Of a DNA stretch of 64,000 nucleotides, positions 56,035-64,000 are shown one piece after another. The stretch comes from Arenibacter nanhaiticus. GTDB lineage: Bacteria; Bacteroidota; Bacteroidia; Flavobacteriales; Flavobacteriaceae. Positions within the stretch are counted from its first letter, which is position 1, and the number at the start of each line of letters is the position of its first letter. The notes below the pieces were generated by a model that worked only from the letters and a program-made list of their open reading frames with translations, ran no database searches and was not told where the DNA came from. A program made the position numbers and the translations under genes. The stretch is taken from contig NZ_FQYX01000015.1 in the NCBI RefSeq assembly GCF_900141935.1, positions 28,981 through 92,980 on the forward strand, in the 5' to 3' direction.

Positions 56035-57129
56035 ATGATCGTAAAAGAAGTTATTGACATCCTTGAAGAGCTAGCTCCCTTACCATATGCCGAAGATTTT
56101 GACAACGTAGGATTATTGGTTGGAGACATGCAGACCGAGGTCTCCGGAGTATTGGTAACCTTGGACACTTTGGAAAAGGTAGTAGACGAGGCCATTCTTA
56201 AAAAGTGTAATCTAATCGTAAGTTTCCATCCCATTATTTTCAATGGTTTAAAAAAACTCAACGGCGCCAATTACGTAGAACGGGTGGTGATAAAAGCGAT
56301 TCAGCACAACATTGCCATTTACAGTATGCATACGGCATTGGACAACAGCCACAGGGGTGTTAACGCTAAAATTTGTGAAATACTAGGGCTAAAGACCCCA
56401 AGCATTTTAATACCCCGGAAAGGGACCATAAAAAAACTGACTACCTATGTGCCCAAATCCAATGAAAACGCCTTAAAACAAGCTCTATTCGATGCTGGAG
56501 CCGGTAATATTGGCAACTATAGTCATTGTAGTTTCGCTACTCAAGGAGTAGGAAGCTTCAAACCGAACTCGGATGCCAATCCTGTAAAGGGAAAAATAGG
56601 GGCCACACATTACGAAGAAGAGTCACAGATAAACATCACCTACCCCAAGGCCAATGAAACGAAAATTTTAAAGGCGCTTTTTAACAATCATCCGTATGAA
56701 GAAGTCGCTTATGAAATTCAGACATTAGAAAATATCAACCAAAATATCGGCATGGGAATGGTCGGATACTTGGATAAACCCATGTCTGAAGCCGATTTTT
56801 TTGCTTTTATTAAGAAAAAAATGAATGTTTCTTGCATCCGACATTCAGAATTCCTAGGAAGGGATATACGGAAAGTTGCGGTATTAGGTGGTAGCGGCTC
56901 TTTTGCCATTTCAGCGGCAAAGGCCACAAACGCTGACATTTTCATTACGGCGGACCTAAAATACCACCAATTTTACGAAGCAGAAGGCAAAATTCTATTG
57001 GCCGATATTGGCCACTATGAAACAGAGCAATTTACAAAAAATCTCATAGTTGACTTTCTTACAAAAAAAATTGCTAATTTTGCAATCTCTCTATCGGAGA
57101 GCAAAACAAATCCCATCAAGTATTTTTAA
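56035..57129 (+). CDS. Nif3-like dinuclear metal centre protein
   Basis: 364 aa NIF3/YbgI family. 'YAEDFDNVGLLVGD', 'SFHPIIFNGLKKL', 'IAIYSMHTALDN' and C-terminal 'FITADLKYHQFYEA', 'ADIGHYETEQF' supply the metal-binding His, Asp and Glu. The middle insert (about 125-230) is the PII-like domain of the long form. Enzymatic role uncertain. It is 2 bp upstream of the next gene, an arrangement kept in Bacteroidota. Confidence 0.92.
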   Translation: MIVKEVIDILEELAPLPYAEDFDNVGLLVGDMQTEVSGVLVTLDTLEKVVDEAILKKCNLIVSFHPIIFNGLKKLNGANYVERVVIKAIQHNIAIYSMHTALDNSHRGVNAKICEILGLKTPSILIPRKGTIKKLTTYVPKSNENALKQALFDAGAGNIGNYSHCSFATQGVGSFKPNSDANPVKGKIGATHYEEESQINITYPKANETKILKALFNNHPYEEVAYEIQTLENINQNIGMGMVGYLDKPMSEADFFAFIKKKMNVSCIRHSEFLGRDIRKVAVLGGSGSFAISAAKATNADIFITADLKYHQFYEAEGKILLADIGHYETEQFTKNLIVDFLTKKIANFAISLSESKTNPIKYF

Positions 57130-57131
57130 AT

Positions 57132-57911
57132 ATGGCAACAAAGACAGAAGCAACGGTAGAAGAAAAGTTAAGAGCATTATATGACTTGCAATTAATCGAT
57201 TCTAGAGTTGATGAGATAAGAAACGTTAGAGGGGAATTACCCCTAGAGGTAGAAGATTTAGAAGACGAGGTTCTTGGCCTTAAAACAAGACTCGATAAGT
57301 TGAAAACTGATGTTGAGACCATTAACTTCGAAATTACAGCCAAAAAGAACCTTATAGACGAGGCCAAGGTTTTAATTAAAAAATATGCTGAACAACAAAA
57401 GAATGTACGTAACAGCAGGGAATTTAACTCTTTAACCAAAGAGGTTGAATTTCAAGAATTGGAAATTCAATTAGCTGAGAAGAATATTAAGGAGTTTAAG
57501 GCTCAAATAGAACAAAAGAAAGAAATTATTTCTTCGACTAAAGAACGTTTAAGCGAAAGAGATTCACACTTAAAACACAAGAAGAGTGAATTGAACAATA
57601 TTTTGGCAGAAACTGAAAAGGAAGAAATAGCGCTTCTAAAAAAATCTGAAGAATTTCAAACGCAAATAGAAGATCGTTTAGTAAAAGCTTACAAAAGAAT
57701 CCGTAATAATGTAAAGAACGGATTGGCAGTAGTTCCTATCGAAAGAGGTGCTTCTGGAGGTTCTTTCTTTACTATTCCTCCTCAGGTACAAGTAGAGATT
57801 GCTTCTCGCAAAAAAATAATCAGTGACGAACACAGTGGTAGAATTTTGGTAGACCCTGTTTTAGCTGAAGAAGAGCAAGAAAAAATGCAGGCTTACTTTT
57901 CTAAATTATAG
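57132..57911 (+). CDS. Coiled-coil protein of the C4 zinc-ribbon family, lacking the cysteines
   Basis: 259 aa. A long antiparallel coiled coil (about 10-185) is followed by the family's C-terminal unit 'GASGGSFFTIPPQVQVEI' and 'SDEHSGRILVDP'. In HP0958/CdsZ-like relatives these positions hold four zinc Cys; here they are Ala, Ser and other residues, and the whole protein has no Cys at all. So the fold is kept without the zinc site. The role is unknown; relatives act in RNA or motility-gene control. Transcribed with nif3. Confidence 0.85.
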   Translation: MATKTEATVEEKLRALYDLQLIDSRVDEIRNVRGELPLEVEDLEDEVLGLKTRLDKLKTDVETINFEITAKKNLIDEAKVLIKKYAEQQKNVRNSREFNSLTKEVEFQELEIQLAEKNIKEFKAQIEQKKEIISSTKERLSERDSHLKHKKSELNNILAETEKEEIALLKKSEEFQTQIEDRLVKAYKRIRNNVKNGLAVVPIERGASGGSFFTIPPQVQVEIASRKKIISDEHSGRILVDPVLAEEEQEKMQAYFSKL

Positions 57912-57931
57912 AAAAATCAGCCCATTAAAAC

Positions 57932-57966
57932 AAAAAAGCCATCTTATTTAATAAGATGGCTTTTTT
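57932..57966. terminator. Bidirectional terminator
   Basis: GCCATCTTAT (57938-57947) pairs with ATAAGATGGC (57951-57960), loop TTA, flanked by A6 and T6. It serves the coiled-coil gene and the convergent kmo gene. Confidence 0.92.
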
Positions 57967-57993
57967 GTTTTACAACCCTTTAATTTAATGTTT

Positions 57994-59334
57994 CTAGAGC
58001 AGTCTCAAAATAGTATCTTCAACCTCCTTACTATCCCAAATATCGGCTATATTGGGCAGCTGCATCACTTGTTTCATAATTTCCTCTTGGGCATCCCCAA
58101 TGGCTAGGGCATCAACATAAGGCTGATCGGAAAAGGTAACCCTAGAATAGGATGGAATCCATTTTTCGGGATATTTATTCGCAAATGCCTTTTCGATTTT
58201 TTTCTGTAGTAAAAAATTGGGATCTGCCGTTTTACTGCTCATTTCCATAAAATTTCTATAACTCAGTTCAGCAATGGCATCGGCATTGGGTTTCCGCTCC
58301 TTTTGGTACTCCTCAAAGATCTTTTCCCAATCGTCCCCATAACGTGCTATAATCTTATTTAGCTCAAATATATCTTCGAAACCTGCATTCATCCCTTGTC
58401 CGTAAAAAGGAACTATGGCATGGGCCGAATCGCCCACCAAGGCTACTTTATCCCAATAGGTCCATGGATAGCATTTCATCGTGACCAGTGCACTGGTTGG
58501 ATTCGCAAAAAAGTCTTCGGCTAAATTCTCTATCTTATCAACAGCAGTAGGAAAGTGGGTAGCGAAGAACTCTTCTGCCTTTTCCCTAGTATTAATACTC
58601 TCAAAAGACTCCGTACCTTCGAAAGGCAAAAACAGGGTACATGTAAAACTACCGTCTAAATTAGGCATTGCGATAAACATGAACTTTCCTCTAGGCCAAA
58701 TATGAAAAGAATTCTTTTCTAATTTATGTGAGCCGTCCGCATTAGGGGGGATAGTGAGTTCTTTATAGCCAACATCTATAAAATCTTGGGAATAATCGAA
58801 CCTGCTTCGGCGCTGCATTTTATGGCGCACACGCGAAAATGCCCCATCACATCCAAAAACGATATCATAGGTATATTCTTCCCAGGCCCCTTTTTCTGTC
58901 GCTCCCGTATATATTTTTCCTTCTGGCAAGTTAATGTCCCACACCTTTTCGTTAAATCGGAACGTCACACCTTCATTCTCGGCCAGTTCGATCATTTTAC
59001 GGTTTAATACACCTCTAGAGATAGACCAGATAGCCTCTCCTTCTTTGCCGTATTTTTGGTAATATTCCTCTTGTCCCAAAACATGAATAGCACGTTTATC
59101 CAAGGGTATCCCCAATTCCTTGATCTGACCTTCTATACCGACCTCCCTCAAGGCCTTCCAACCCCTATTACTCATAGCCAAATTAATGGAACGGCCAGAA
59201 AATTTTACGTTTCGGATGTCTGGTCTACGATCAAATACAGTAATAGAGTGTCCTAGCTTCCGAAGATAAATTGCCAATAAAGAACCAACTAATCCGGAAC
59301 CGATAATGGCAATTGTTTTGGGAGTTTGTGTCAT
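57994..59334 (-). CDS. kmo: Kynurenine 3-monooxygenase
   Basis: 446 aa FAD monooxygenase. 'AIIGSGLVGSLLAIYLRKLG' (FAD loop GSGLVG at 12-17), 'GRSINLAMSNRGWKAL' typical of KMO, the DG motif 'VFGCDGAFSRVR', and 'ALVGDSAHAIVPFYGQGMNAGFED' around 300-323. Hydroxylates kynurenine in tryptophan breakdown. The other kynurenine-pathway genes are not nearby. Length and motifs favour KMO over other class A hydroxylases. Confidence 0.93.
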   Translation of the reverse strand: MTQTPKTIAIIGSGLVGSLLAIYLRKLGHSITVFDRRPDIRNVKFSGRSINLAMSNRGWKALREVGIEGQIKELGIPLDKRAIHVLGQEEYYQKYGKEGEAIWSISRGVLNRKMIELAENEGVTFRFNEKVWDINLPEGKIYTGATEKGAWEEYTYDIVFGCDGAFSRVRHKMQRRSRFDYSQDFIDVGYKELTIPPNADGSHKLEKNSFHIWPRGKFMFIAMPNLDGSFTCTLFLPFEGTESFESINTREKAEEFFATHFPTAVDKIENLAEDFFANPTSALVTMKCYPWTYWDKVALVGDSAHAIVPFYGQGMNAGFEDIFELNKIIARYGDDWEKIFEEYQKERKPNADAIAELSYRNFMEMSSKTADPNFLLQKKIEKAFANKYPEKWIPSYSRVTFSDQPYVDALAIGDAQEEIMKQVMQLPNIADIWDSKEVEDTILRLL

Positions 59335-59429
59335 AATAATGTGAAAAGGAGAAATCTTATGGTTAAAGCCATAAAAGTACTAAAATTAAGTAACATCGAG
59401 GAAAAGCTAGCATAACATCACAATCTTCA

Positions 59430-59550
59430 TGAAAAATATATTTTAAATGTTAACATCCAAAATCAAGGATTCGTCCGTACATATCTTGTACACCGCTTCG
59501 GCGTCCATATATAAAAAAGTCCTTCACATTTATACTGTGAAGGACTTTTT
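59430..59550 (+). ncRNA. Candidate small RNA or leader ending in a strong terminator
   Basis: Region between kmo and the small membrane gene. GTACA-TATCT-TGTAC (about 59478-59492), a CGC-TTCG-GCG mini-hairpin (about 59494-59503), and AAAAAGTCCTTCACA/TGTGAAGGACTTTTT (59514-59528/59536-59550) follow one another with no ORF. The terminator lies upstream of both flanking genes, so it cannot end their mRNAs. Weak -7-like TATATTTT at 59438. Strand and extent are guesses. Confidence 0.35.
59514..59550. terminator. Bidirectional rho-independent terminator without an adjacent gene end
   Basis: 15-bp perfect stem with seven-base loop, A5 before and T5 after. See the candidate small RNA. Confidence 0.85.
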
Positions 59551-59613
59551 GCTTTTTAGGCAAATGTCACCTTATTTTTCTTACATTTATAAGAACCTAA
59601 AACACACCCTATT

Positions 59614-59772
59614 ATGAGAGATATCGTTTCGATTCTTATTGTATTGTTAATTATTGGTTGGTTAGTGGGTTATATTGGATTCGGCGAAGCCGTAGGCAAT
59701 CTTATCCACATTTTGCTAGTCCTGGCGGTTATTGGATTATTATATCGGCTAGCGACAGGAAAAAGGCTTTAG
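59614..59772 (+). CDS. Small membrane protein, lmo0937 family (DUF5670-like)
   Basis: 52 aa: MRDIVSILIVLLIIGWLVGY then 'IGFGEAVGNLIHILLVLAVI' and ending LATGKRL. Two hydrophobic helices with a Gly-rich turn, the pattern of lmo0937 family membrane proteins. Often stress-induced in Bacteroidota; no molecular role known. Too short for usual gene finding. Strong terminator 14 bp after the stop. Confidence 0.8.
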   Translation: MRDIVSILIVLLIIGWLVGYIGFGEAVGNLIHILLVLAVIGLLYRLATGKRL

Positions 59773-59785
59773 TTTATTATTTTTC

Positions 59786-59826
59786 AAAAAGCACCACTTA
59801 AATTTTTCATTAAGTGGTGCTTTTTT
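59786..59826. terminator. Bidirectional terminator between the small membrane gene and clpP
   Basis: AAAAAGCACCACTTAA (59786-59801) with TTAAGTGGTGCTTTTT (59810-59825), loop of eight bases. Serves both convergent genes. Confidence 0.92.
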
Positions 59827-59834
59827 ATAATATC

Positions 59835-60383
59835 TTATTCCAAGACTCCGTCTACAATACCATATGCAATAGATTCTTCTGCGTTCATCCAGAAATCCCT
59901 ATCGAAATCTTTCATCACTTTTTCAAAATCCTGCCCACAATTTTCTGCTAGGATTTTTGCGCTGAGTTCTCTAGTTTTTATAATTTCCCTAGCTTGTATT
60001 TCAATATTCGATGCCTGTCCTCTAGCACCTCCACTAGGCTGATGTATCATTACTTGGGCGTGAGGCTGAATAAAACGTCTTCCTTTTTGCCCTACCGATA
60101 ACAATATGGACCCCATAGATGCAGCCAAACCAGAGCAAATCGTTGAAACTGGACTTTTTAGGGATTTAATGGTATCGTACATGGCAAAGCCAGAGGTTAC
60201 GTACCCTCCCGGGCTGTTTATGTACAATTGTATCTCTTTATCGTTCTGCATATCTAAATACAATAAACGATCTATAACGTGTTTTGCAGAATCATCATCG
60301 ACCATACCCCATAAAAACACTTTTCTTTCGTCTAACAATTTCTCATCAATTGCCTCCTGTATTTTTCCTTTTTTTGAACTCAT
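59835..60383 (-). CDS. ATP-dependent Clp protease proteolytic subunit (ClpP family)
   Basis: 182 aa. Catalytic triad: Ser89 in 'SGLAASMGSILL', His114 in 'QVMIHQPSGG', Asp163 in 'DFDRDFWMNAEE'. 'YINSPGGYVTSGFAMYDT' is the oxyanion region. Shorter N terminus than the usual ClpP and not next to clpX or tig, so it is likely the second, accessory ClpP paralogue of Bacteroidota; I therefore give no symbol. Active peptidase by sequence. Confidence 0.9.
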   Translation of the reverse strand: MSSKKGKIQEAIDEKLLDERKVFLWGMVDDDSAKHVIDRLLYLDMQNDKEIQLYINSPGGYVTSGFAMYDTIKSLKSPVSTICSGLAASMGSILLSVGQKGRRFIQPHAQVMIHQPSGGARGQASNIEIQAREIIKTRELSAKILAENCGQDFEKVMKDFDRDFWMNAEESIAYGIVDGVLE

Positions 60384-60405
60384 CTTTTGATTTCTTGTTA
60401 AGTAC

Positions 60406-60413
60406 CAAATGTA
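60406..60413 (-). promoter_or_regulatory. -7 box of the clpP-family gene
   Basis: Minus-strand TACATTTG, a full TAnnTTTG match, 22 bases before the ATG at 60383. No TTTG at the usual -33 distance. Confidence 0.45.
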
Positions 60414-60839
60414 ATGATTTTCTCAAAAACATATATATTTTGGGAAACTAATGTTTCTTGTTAGTATTCCATGCTGATTTTAAGAAAAAAGTGCGCTTTT
60501 TGCCTTACATCTATAAAAAAGGGCATTTCATCTATACACAACCACCTAAATAACAACACCTTACTATTAATCCTGTATTTTCATACTTTAATCGTTTTTT
60601 AGGTTCGTTAACGATTTTTGCCCAACCCATAGCGTAAAATTTTCCATTCCTTAATGCATTTAACTTGTTTTGGTTTAAAATTTAATCCGAATACACCCTA
60701 AACCACTAACGCTAATTACAATATTCAGAAGAAGTATAGCCTATGATAAAACTTTTACGCTCTACCACATTGTAGTTTTTCGTATACCTTGTCAATAGGT
60801 TTCATAATCTTCTTCAGCAGCATTAAAGCAGTCTGAACT
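60414..60839. other. Upstream region of the adhesin gene, no gene seen
   Basis: AT-rich, about 426 bp. It holds a weak terminator-like dyad, AATCGTT (60590-60596) and AACGATT (60610-60616), followed by a short T run, and otherwise no ORF, repeat or clear promoter that I can support. Confidence 0.5.
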
Positions 60840-63800
60840 ATGGAACATTCAATTTCAATATTCGCTTTTAAAAAATCAAGTTGTTCAGGAACATTAGGAA
60901 AACTCTTCTTTCTTGGATTTTTCCTTTTGACTTCCCTAAGCTTTGCTCAACAGGCAGACTTAAGAAGCCATGTCACAGAGGGACAAGATTGTACATCAAA
61001 TGATGTTCAGCTTATAAGCGCCCAGTTAAGCAGTGAAGAATGTACTACCTGTTCCCCTGGGGATATCCTCGTAGTAGATCTTCTCATTACGGTTCGTCAC
61101 AACACAAATAGTGTTAGGCCCTCCTTGGCGGTTTTTGGCGATCTTACAACAACCCTTCCAGACGGTAGTTCAACTACTTCAGTTTTTACTGAATGTGGTG
61201 GACCAATCATTCCTAAAGACAAGGTTTTAAATGGTATCCCTGTGGATAAAGGTGGAAATGGGATACAAACAATAAAATATGGTCAAGTTTCTTATATATG
61301 TGGCTCCAAATTGGAAGTCGATAACATATTGGTCGCTTGGACTGTACCACCAGATGGCGGTTGTCCTATAGCTGATGCAAGTCCACACCCTAAATGTGGA
61401 TTTCAAGAAGGATCTTTAATTATCATACCACCATTACATGCAATAGCGGAAGCTTTCTGTACTCCTGAAAACTACATTGACCTAGAAGCTATTGGTGGTT
61501 CAGCTCCGTACACTTATGATTGGAAGGGGCCTAACGGATTTACTTCTACTGATGAAGATTTATTTGGGGTTTTACCCGGAAATTATGATGTTACCGTTAC
61601 AGATTCAAAAGGATGTTCCATTAATACCAGCGTTACCAAAATTAAATGTTGTGAGTTTTTTGCTACTCCCAACCTTGATTCATCAGAACAAAATATAGAA
61701 GGATGCGATGTTTCTGATTTACCCTCACCTTTCACAGATCCGGAAAATGTCTTTACTGACATCACTGAAAATCCATGCGGTAATTTAATTATGCATCAAT
61801 CGGACATCCTAAATGGTAATTTATGTACTGGAGGTTTAATAATCAATAGAACCTATACACTTTTTGATGACCTTAATAATAATAACACCCTTGATTCAGG
61901 GGAAGAATTTGCAGTATCTTATCAAAATTTCAGAATTATAGATACTACCTTACCAACATTTAACACCCCTCTTCCCGAGGATTCTACAGCGGCATTTGAC
62001 AATATTCCAAGTCCTCCGACCTTGAGTGCCAATGATAACTGTGATGACAATGTTTCTGTAACGCTGGTAGAAACCTATATTGGTGACAGCACAAGCACTA
62101 CATATACGATTGTCAGAACTTGGACGGCCTCTGATTGCGCAGGTAATGAAACGGTACATACGCAATATATCTATGTGACAGAAAATGGAGATCCGATCGG
62201 ATTAAAGATAAATGATGTGACCGTTGATGAAGCAGATAATACCGCCGTCTTTACCGTAACGCTTACCGGAAGGGTCTCTGGAGGGTTTAATGTTGACTAT
62301 AATTCGGTAAACCAGACTGCCATAGCTCCCAATGATTTTACTGCTATAGGCATTACTTCTTTGTCCTTCTCAGGAAACCATGGAGAAAAAAAGACAATTT
62401 CTGTATCTATAAAAGAAGACCAGTTTGTAGAGGATGATGAAACCTTTACAATAGACCTTTCAAATTTATCTACCACAGAAATCCCTATCAATAAAGCCAC
62501 CGGAACGGGTACTATTATAGATAATGACAGCGCAACCATATCTATCACCGATATGGAGATTAATGAAGGGACCGGAATTTTCAACATTCAAGTAACTTTA
62601 ATTGGAAAAACCCAAGATCCTTTTACCATCAATTTCAGTACTGCCGATGGTTCCGCAATAAAGGTCGACGACTATGTTGAAGCTATAGGACAAATTACTT
62701 TTCCCGCAAATTCAACTAACGGAACGGTGCAAAATATCAGTTTAGAGGTAATCGATGATAATATCATTGAATTCACGGAAAACTTCCTAGTAAACCTAAA
62801 TAGTATCTCCGGTTTTGGCGACATTAGTTTTCTAGACAATCAGGCCAATATTGACATTATAGATAACGATGCCATTACAGGAACGGGAATTAGTTTTGAC
62901 AACACCAATGTTATCGTTAACGAAGATGCCGGAACCGCAATTTTCACAGTACGTCTTACTGGACAGGTATTTGGCGGATTTACACTAGACTATACTACCG
63001 AAAATGTTACTGCCATGGCCGGCAGTGATTATACTGCAGAATCGGGAAAATTAAATTTTGCAGGTAATGACAATGAATTTCATACTATTGAAGTTCCTAT
63101 AATAGACGATACACTGATAGAACCTACAGAAACATTTGTTGTTAACCTTTCCAATATAGATCCTGCTATTGTTAGTATAAATACCGCCCAGGCAAGGGGT
63201 ACTATTAAAGACAACGATGCAACCGCAGGAACAGGGGTCAGCTTTAAAAATACAGATATTACCGTAAACGAAGATGCCGGTACTGCTACCTTTAAAGTTG
63301 TACTAAGTGGAAACGTGCAAGGAGGATTTACGCTAGATTATACCACTGATAATGGTTCTGCCGTTCAACCAGATGACTATACCTTGACCTATGACACACT
63401 TACCTTTGTTGGAAACGATGGAGAGACAAAAGACATTACCGTGCCCATCATTGATGATCTTTTGATTGAGCCGACGGAAAACTTTTTTGTAAAATTAAGT
63501 AATCTATCTACCTCTCTCATAGGAATCAATACCCCACAAGCTAAAGGAAATATCATAGACAATGATGCCATAGCCGGAACCGGAATTGCATTTACCAATA
63601 CCAATGTGACGGTGACCGAGGGAACGGATGCCTTTGCCATCTTTGAAGTGACCTTGACCGGGGATATTTCGGAAAACGTTTCCGTGGACTATACCACTAT
63701 CGATGGAACCGCCTTGGATCCTAGTGATTACTTAACTACTACTAGCACCATCACCTTTACCCCGACGATAAAGTCCTACGAAATTCAGGTGCCGATCATG

Positions 63801-64000
63801 GACGATGCCATCATAGAGCCAAGCGAGGCATTTACCGTAGAACTGTCCAACATACAATCGAACCTGGGAATAGGGTTTGTGGATGGGAACGCCACCAACA
63901 CCGCTACTGGGAATATCCTGGATGACGATGCCGTGGGAGGAACCGGAATAGCCTTTACCTATACCAATGTGACGGTGACAGAGGGAACGGATGCCTTTGC
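60840..64000 (+). CDS. Large surface protein with SprB-like, HYR-like and Calx-beta repeats (5' part)
   Basis: Open from ATG 60840 (in-frame TGA just before) to the window end: 1053 codons, no stop. Signal peptide about 1-37 ('FFLGFFLLTSLSFAQ'). Residues 38-195 are a Cys-rich domain; about 200-270 a SprB-type module ('GGSAPYTYDWKGPNGF', 'LPGNYDVTVTDSKGC'); about 365-440 an HYR-like Ig module ('WTASDCAGNETVHT'). Then Calx-beta modules of about 113-121 residues, ending near 62520, 62872, 63210, 63558 and 63921, each with an 'IDNDA'-type end and Ca-type 'DD..IEP.E'. Probably a type IX-secreted adhesin; its C terminus lies outside. Confidence 0.9.
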   Translation, partial: MEHSISIFAFKKSSCSGTLGKLFFLGFFLLTSLSFAQQADLRSHVTEGQDCTSNDVQLISAQLSSEECTTCSPGDILVVDLLITVRHNTNSVRPSLAVFGDLTTTLPDGSSTTSVFTECGGPIIPKDKVLNGIPVDKGGNGIQTIKYGQVSYICGSKLEVDNILVAWTVPPDGGCPIADASPHPKCGFQEGSLIIIPPLHAIAEAFCTPENYIDLEAIGGSAPYTYDWKGPNGFTSTDEDLFGVLPGNYDVTVTDSKGCSINTSVTKIKCCEFFATPNLDSSEQNIEGCDVSDLPSPFTDPENVFTDITENPCGNLIMHQSDILNGNLCTGGLIINRTYTLFDDLNNNNTLDSGEEFAVSYQNFRIIDTTLPTFNTPLPEDSTAAFDNIPSPPTLSANDNCDDNVSVTLVETYIGDSTSTTYTIVRTWTASDCAGNETVHTQYIYVTENGDPIGLKINDVTVDEADNTAVFTVTLTGRVSGGFNVDYNSVNQTAIAPNDFTAIGITSLSFSGNHGEKKTISVSIKEDQFVEDDETFTIDLSNLSTTEIPINKATGTGTIIDNDSATISITDMEINEGTGIFNIQVTLIGKTQDPFTINFSTADGSAIKVDDYVEAIGQITFPANSTNGTVQNISLEVIDDNIIEFTENFLVNLNSISGFGDISFLDNQANIDIIDNDAITGTGISFDNTNVIVNEDAGTAIFTVRLTGQVFGGFTLDYTTENVTAMAGSDYTAESGKLNFAGNDNEFHTIEVPIIDDTLIEPTETFVVNLSNIDPAIVSINTAQARGTIKDNDATAGTGVSFKNTDITVNEDAGTATFKVVLSGNVQGGFTLDYTTDNGSAVQPDDYTLTYDTLTFVGNDGETKDITVPIIDDLLIEPTENFFVKLSNLSTSLIGINTPQAKGNIIDNDAIAGTGIAFTNTNVTVTEGTDAFAIFEVTLTGDISENVSVDYTTIDGTALDPSDYLTTTSTITFTPTIKSYEIQVPIMDDAIIEPSEAFTVELSNIQSNLGIGFVDGNATNTATGNILDDDAVGGTGIAFTYTNVTVTEGTDAF

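Noticed and set aside
52784..56270. Longer lpxK start (56270) within nif3
   Set aside because: The extension lies antisense to nif3 and adds low-complexity residues; ATG 55985 gives the usual LpxK N-terminal membrane helix.
59460..59510. Possible tRNA fragment before the orphan terminator
   Set aside because: The short hairpins resemble tRNA arms, but there is no acceptor stem, T-loop consensus or full cloverleaf.
62200..64000. Regular repeats as a CRISPR or tandem DNA array
   Set aside because: Period of about 350 bp within one open frame with protein-level periodicity; these are Calx-beta modules.

Overview
The window is chromosomal DNA from a member of the Bacteroidota, almost certainly a marine-type Flavobacteriaceae. 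The signs are AT-rich intergenic DNA, weak Shine-Dalgarno sites, promoters of the Bacteroidota form TTTG-N17/19-TAnnTTTG, the small 30S protein THX, SprB-like modules, and family-typical genes (DUF2851, DUF1573, HopJ family, PASTA protein next to rluD and ddl, LUD gene after ftsH). Nearly all of it is housekeeping sequence. I see no prophage, CRISPR array, rRNA, tRNA or complete insertion sequence.

Layout. 1-5.1 kb (minus strand): an AgcS-type Na+/alanine symporter with an unusual exported N-terminal extension, a TrkA-N potassium channel, a PspC protein, a DUF2851 protein and a rhodanese. 5.3-7.0 kb: a MarR regulator with nitroreductase and YceI. 7.1-14.0 kb: a complete trpEGDCFBA operon led by a leader peptide with three consecutive Trp codons and a terminator. 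14-22 kb: a small unknown ORF, a UDG-superfamily protein, pyruvate carboxylase, a 0.8 kb gap holding a 45-bp palindrome and the THX gene, then yaaA, rluD and a PASTA protein. 22-29.5 kb: ddl, coaD, a PAS histidine kinase with its response regulator, an M14 lipoprotein peptidase, and a NUDIX gene tightly divergent from pyrE and an SRPBCC gene.

29.5-35.2 kb: birA divergent from the run rsfS-ftsH-LUD-cdsA-psd-ACBP, which joins ribosome silencing, membrane proteolysis and phospholipid synthesis. 35.2-41.2 kb is the least orderly part: two inverted copies of a short structured repeat, a sterol-desaturase-family oxygenase, a zinc-ribbon SDR, a secreted-protein gene interrupted by an in-frame TGA, a HopJ-family gene, and a decayed DUF2130 pseudogene. 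41.3-60.4 kb: valS, DUF1573, a two-domain aspartyl protease with PDZ, an aminotransferase with murB, an ECF sigma/anti-sigma pair, a Cys-rich membrane peptide, a second ECF sigma factor, lipA, a GAPDH, a TPR hybrid kinase, lpxK, Nif3, a cysteine-free 'zinc ribbon' protein, kynurenine 3-monooxygenase, a small membrane protein and clpP. 60.8 kb to the end: the 5' part of a very large surface protein with SprB-like, HYR-like and repeated Calx-beta modules, running off the window.

The observations most worth follow-up are the apparently leaderless trp attenuator, the inverted pair of repeat elements at 35.2-35.7 kb, the TGA-interrupted gene at 38.8-39.4 kb, the symporter with SprB-like and lipoyl-like domains, and the repeat expansion in the Calx-beta gene. 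I found no clearly new multi-gene system. All product names come from reading motifs by eye; no database search was run.
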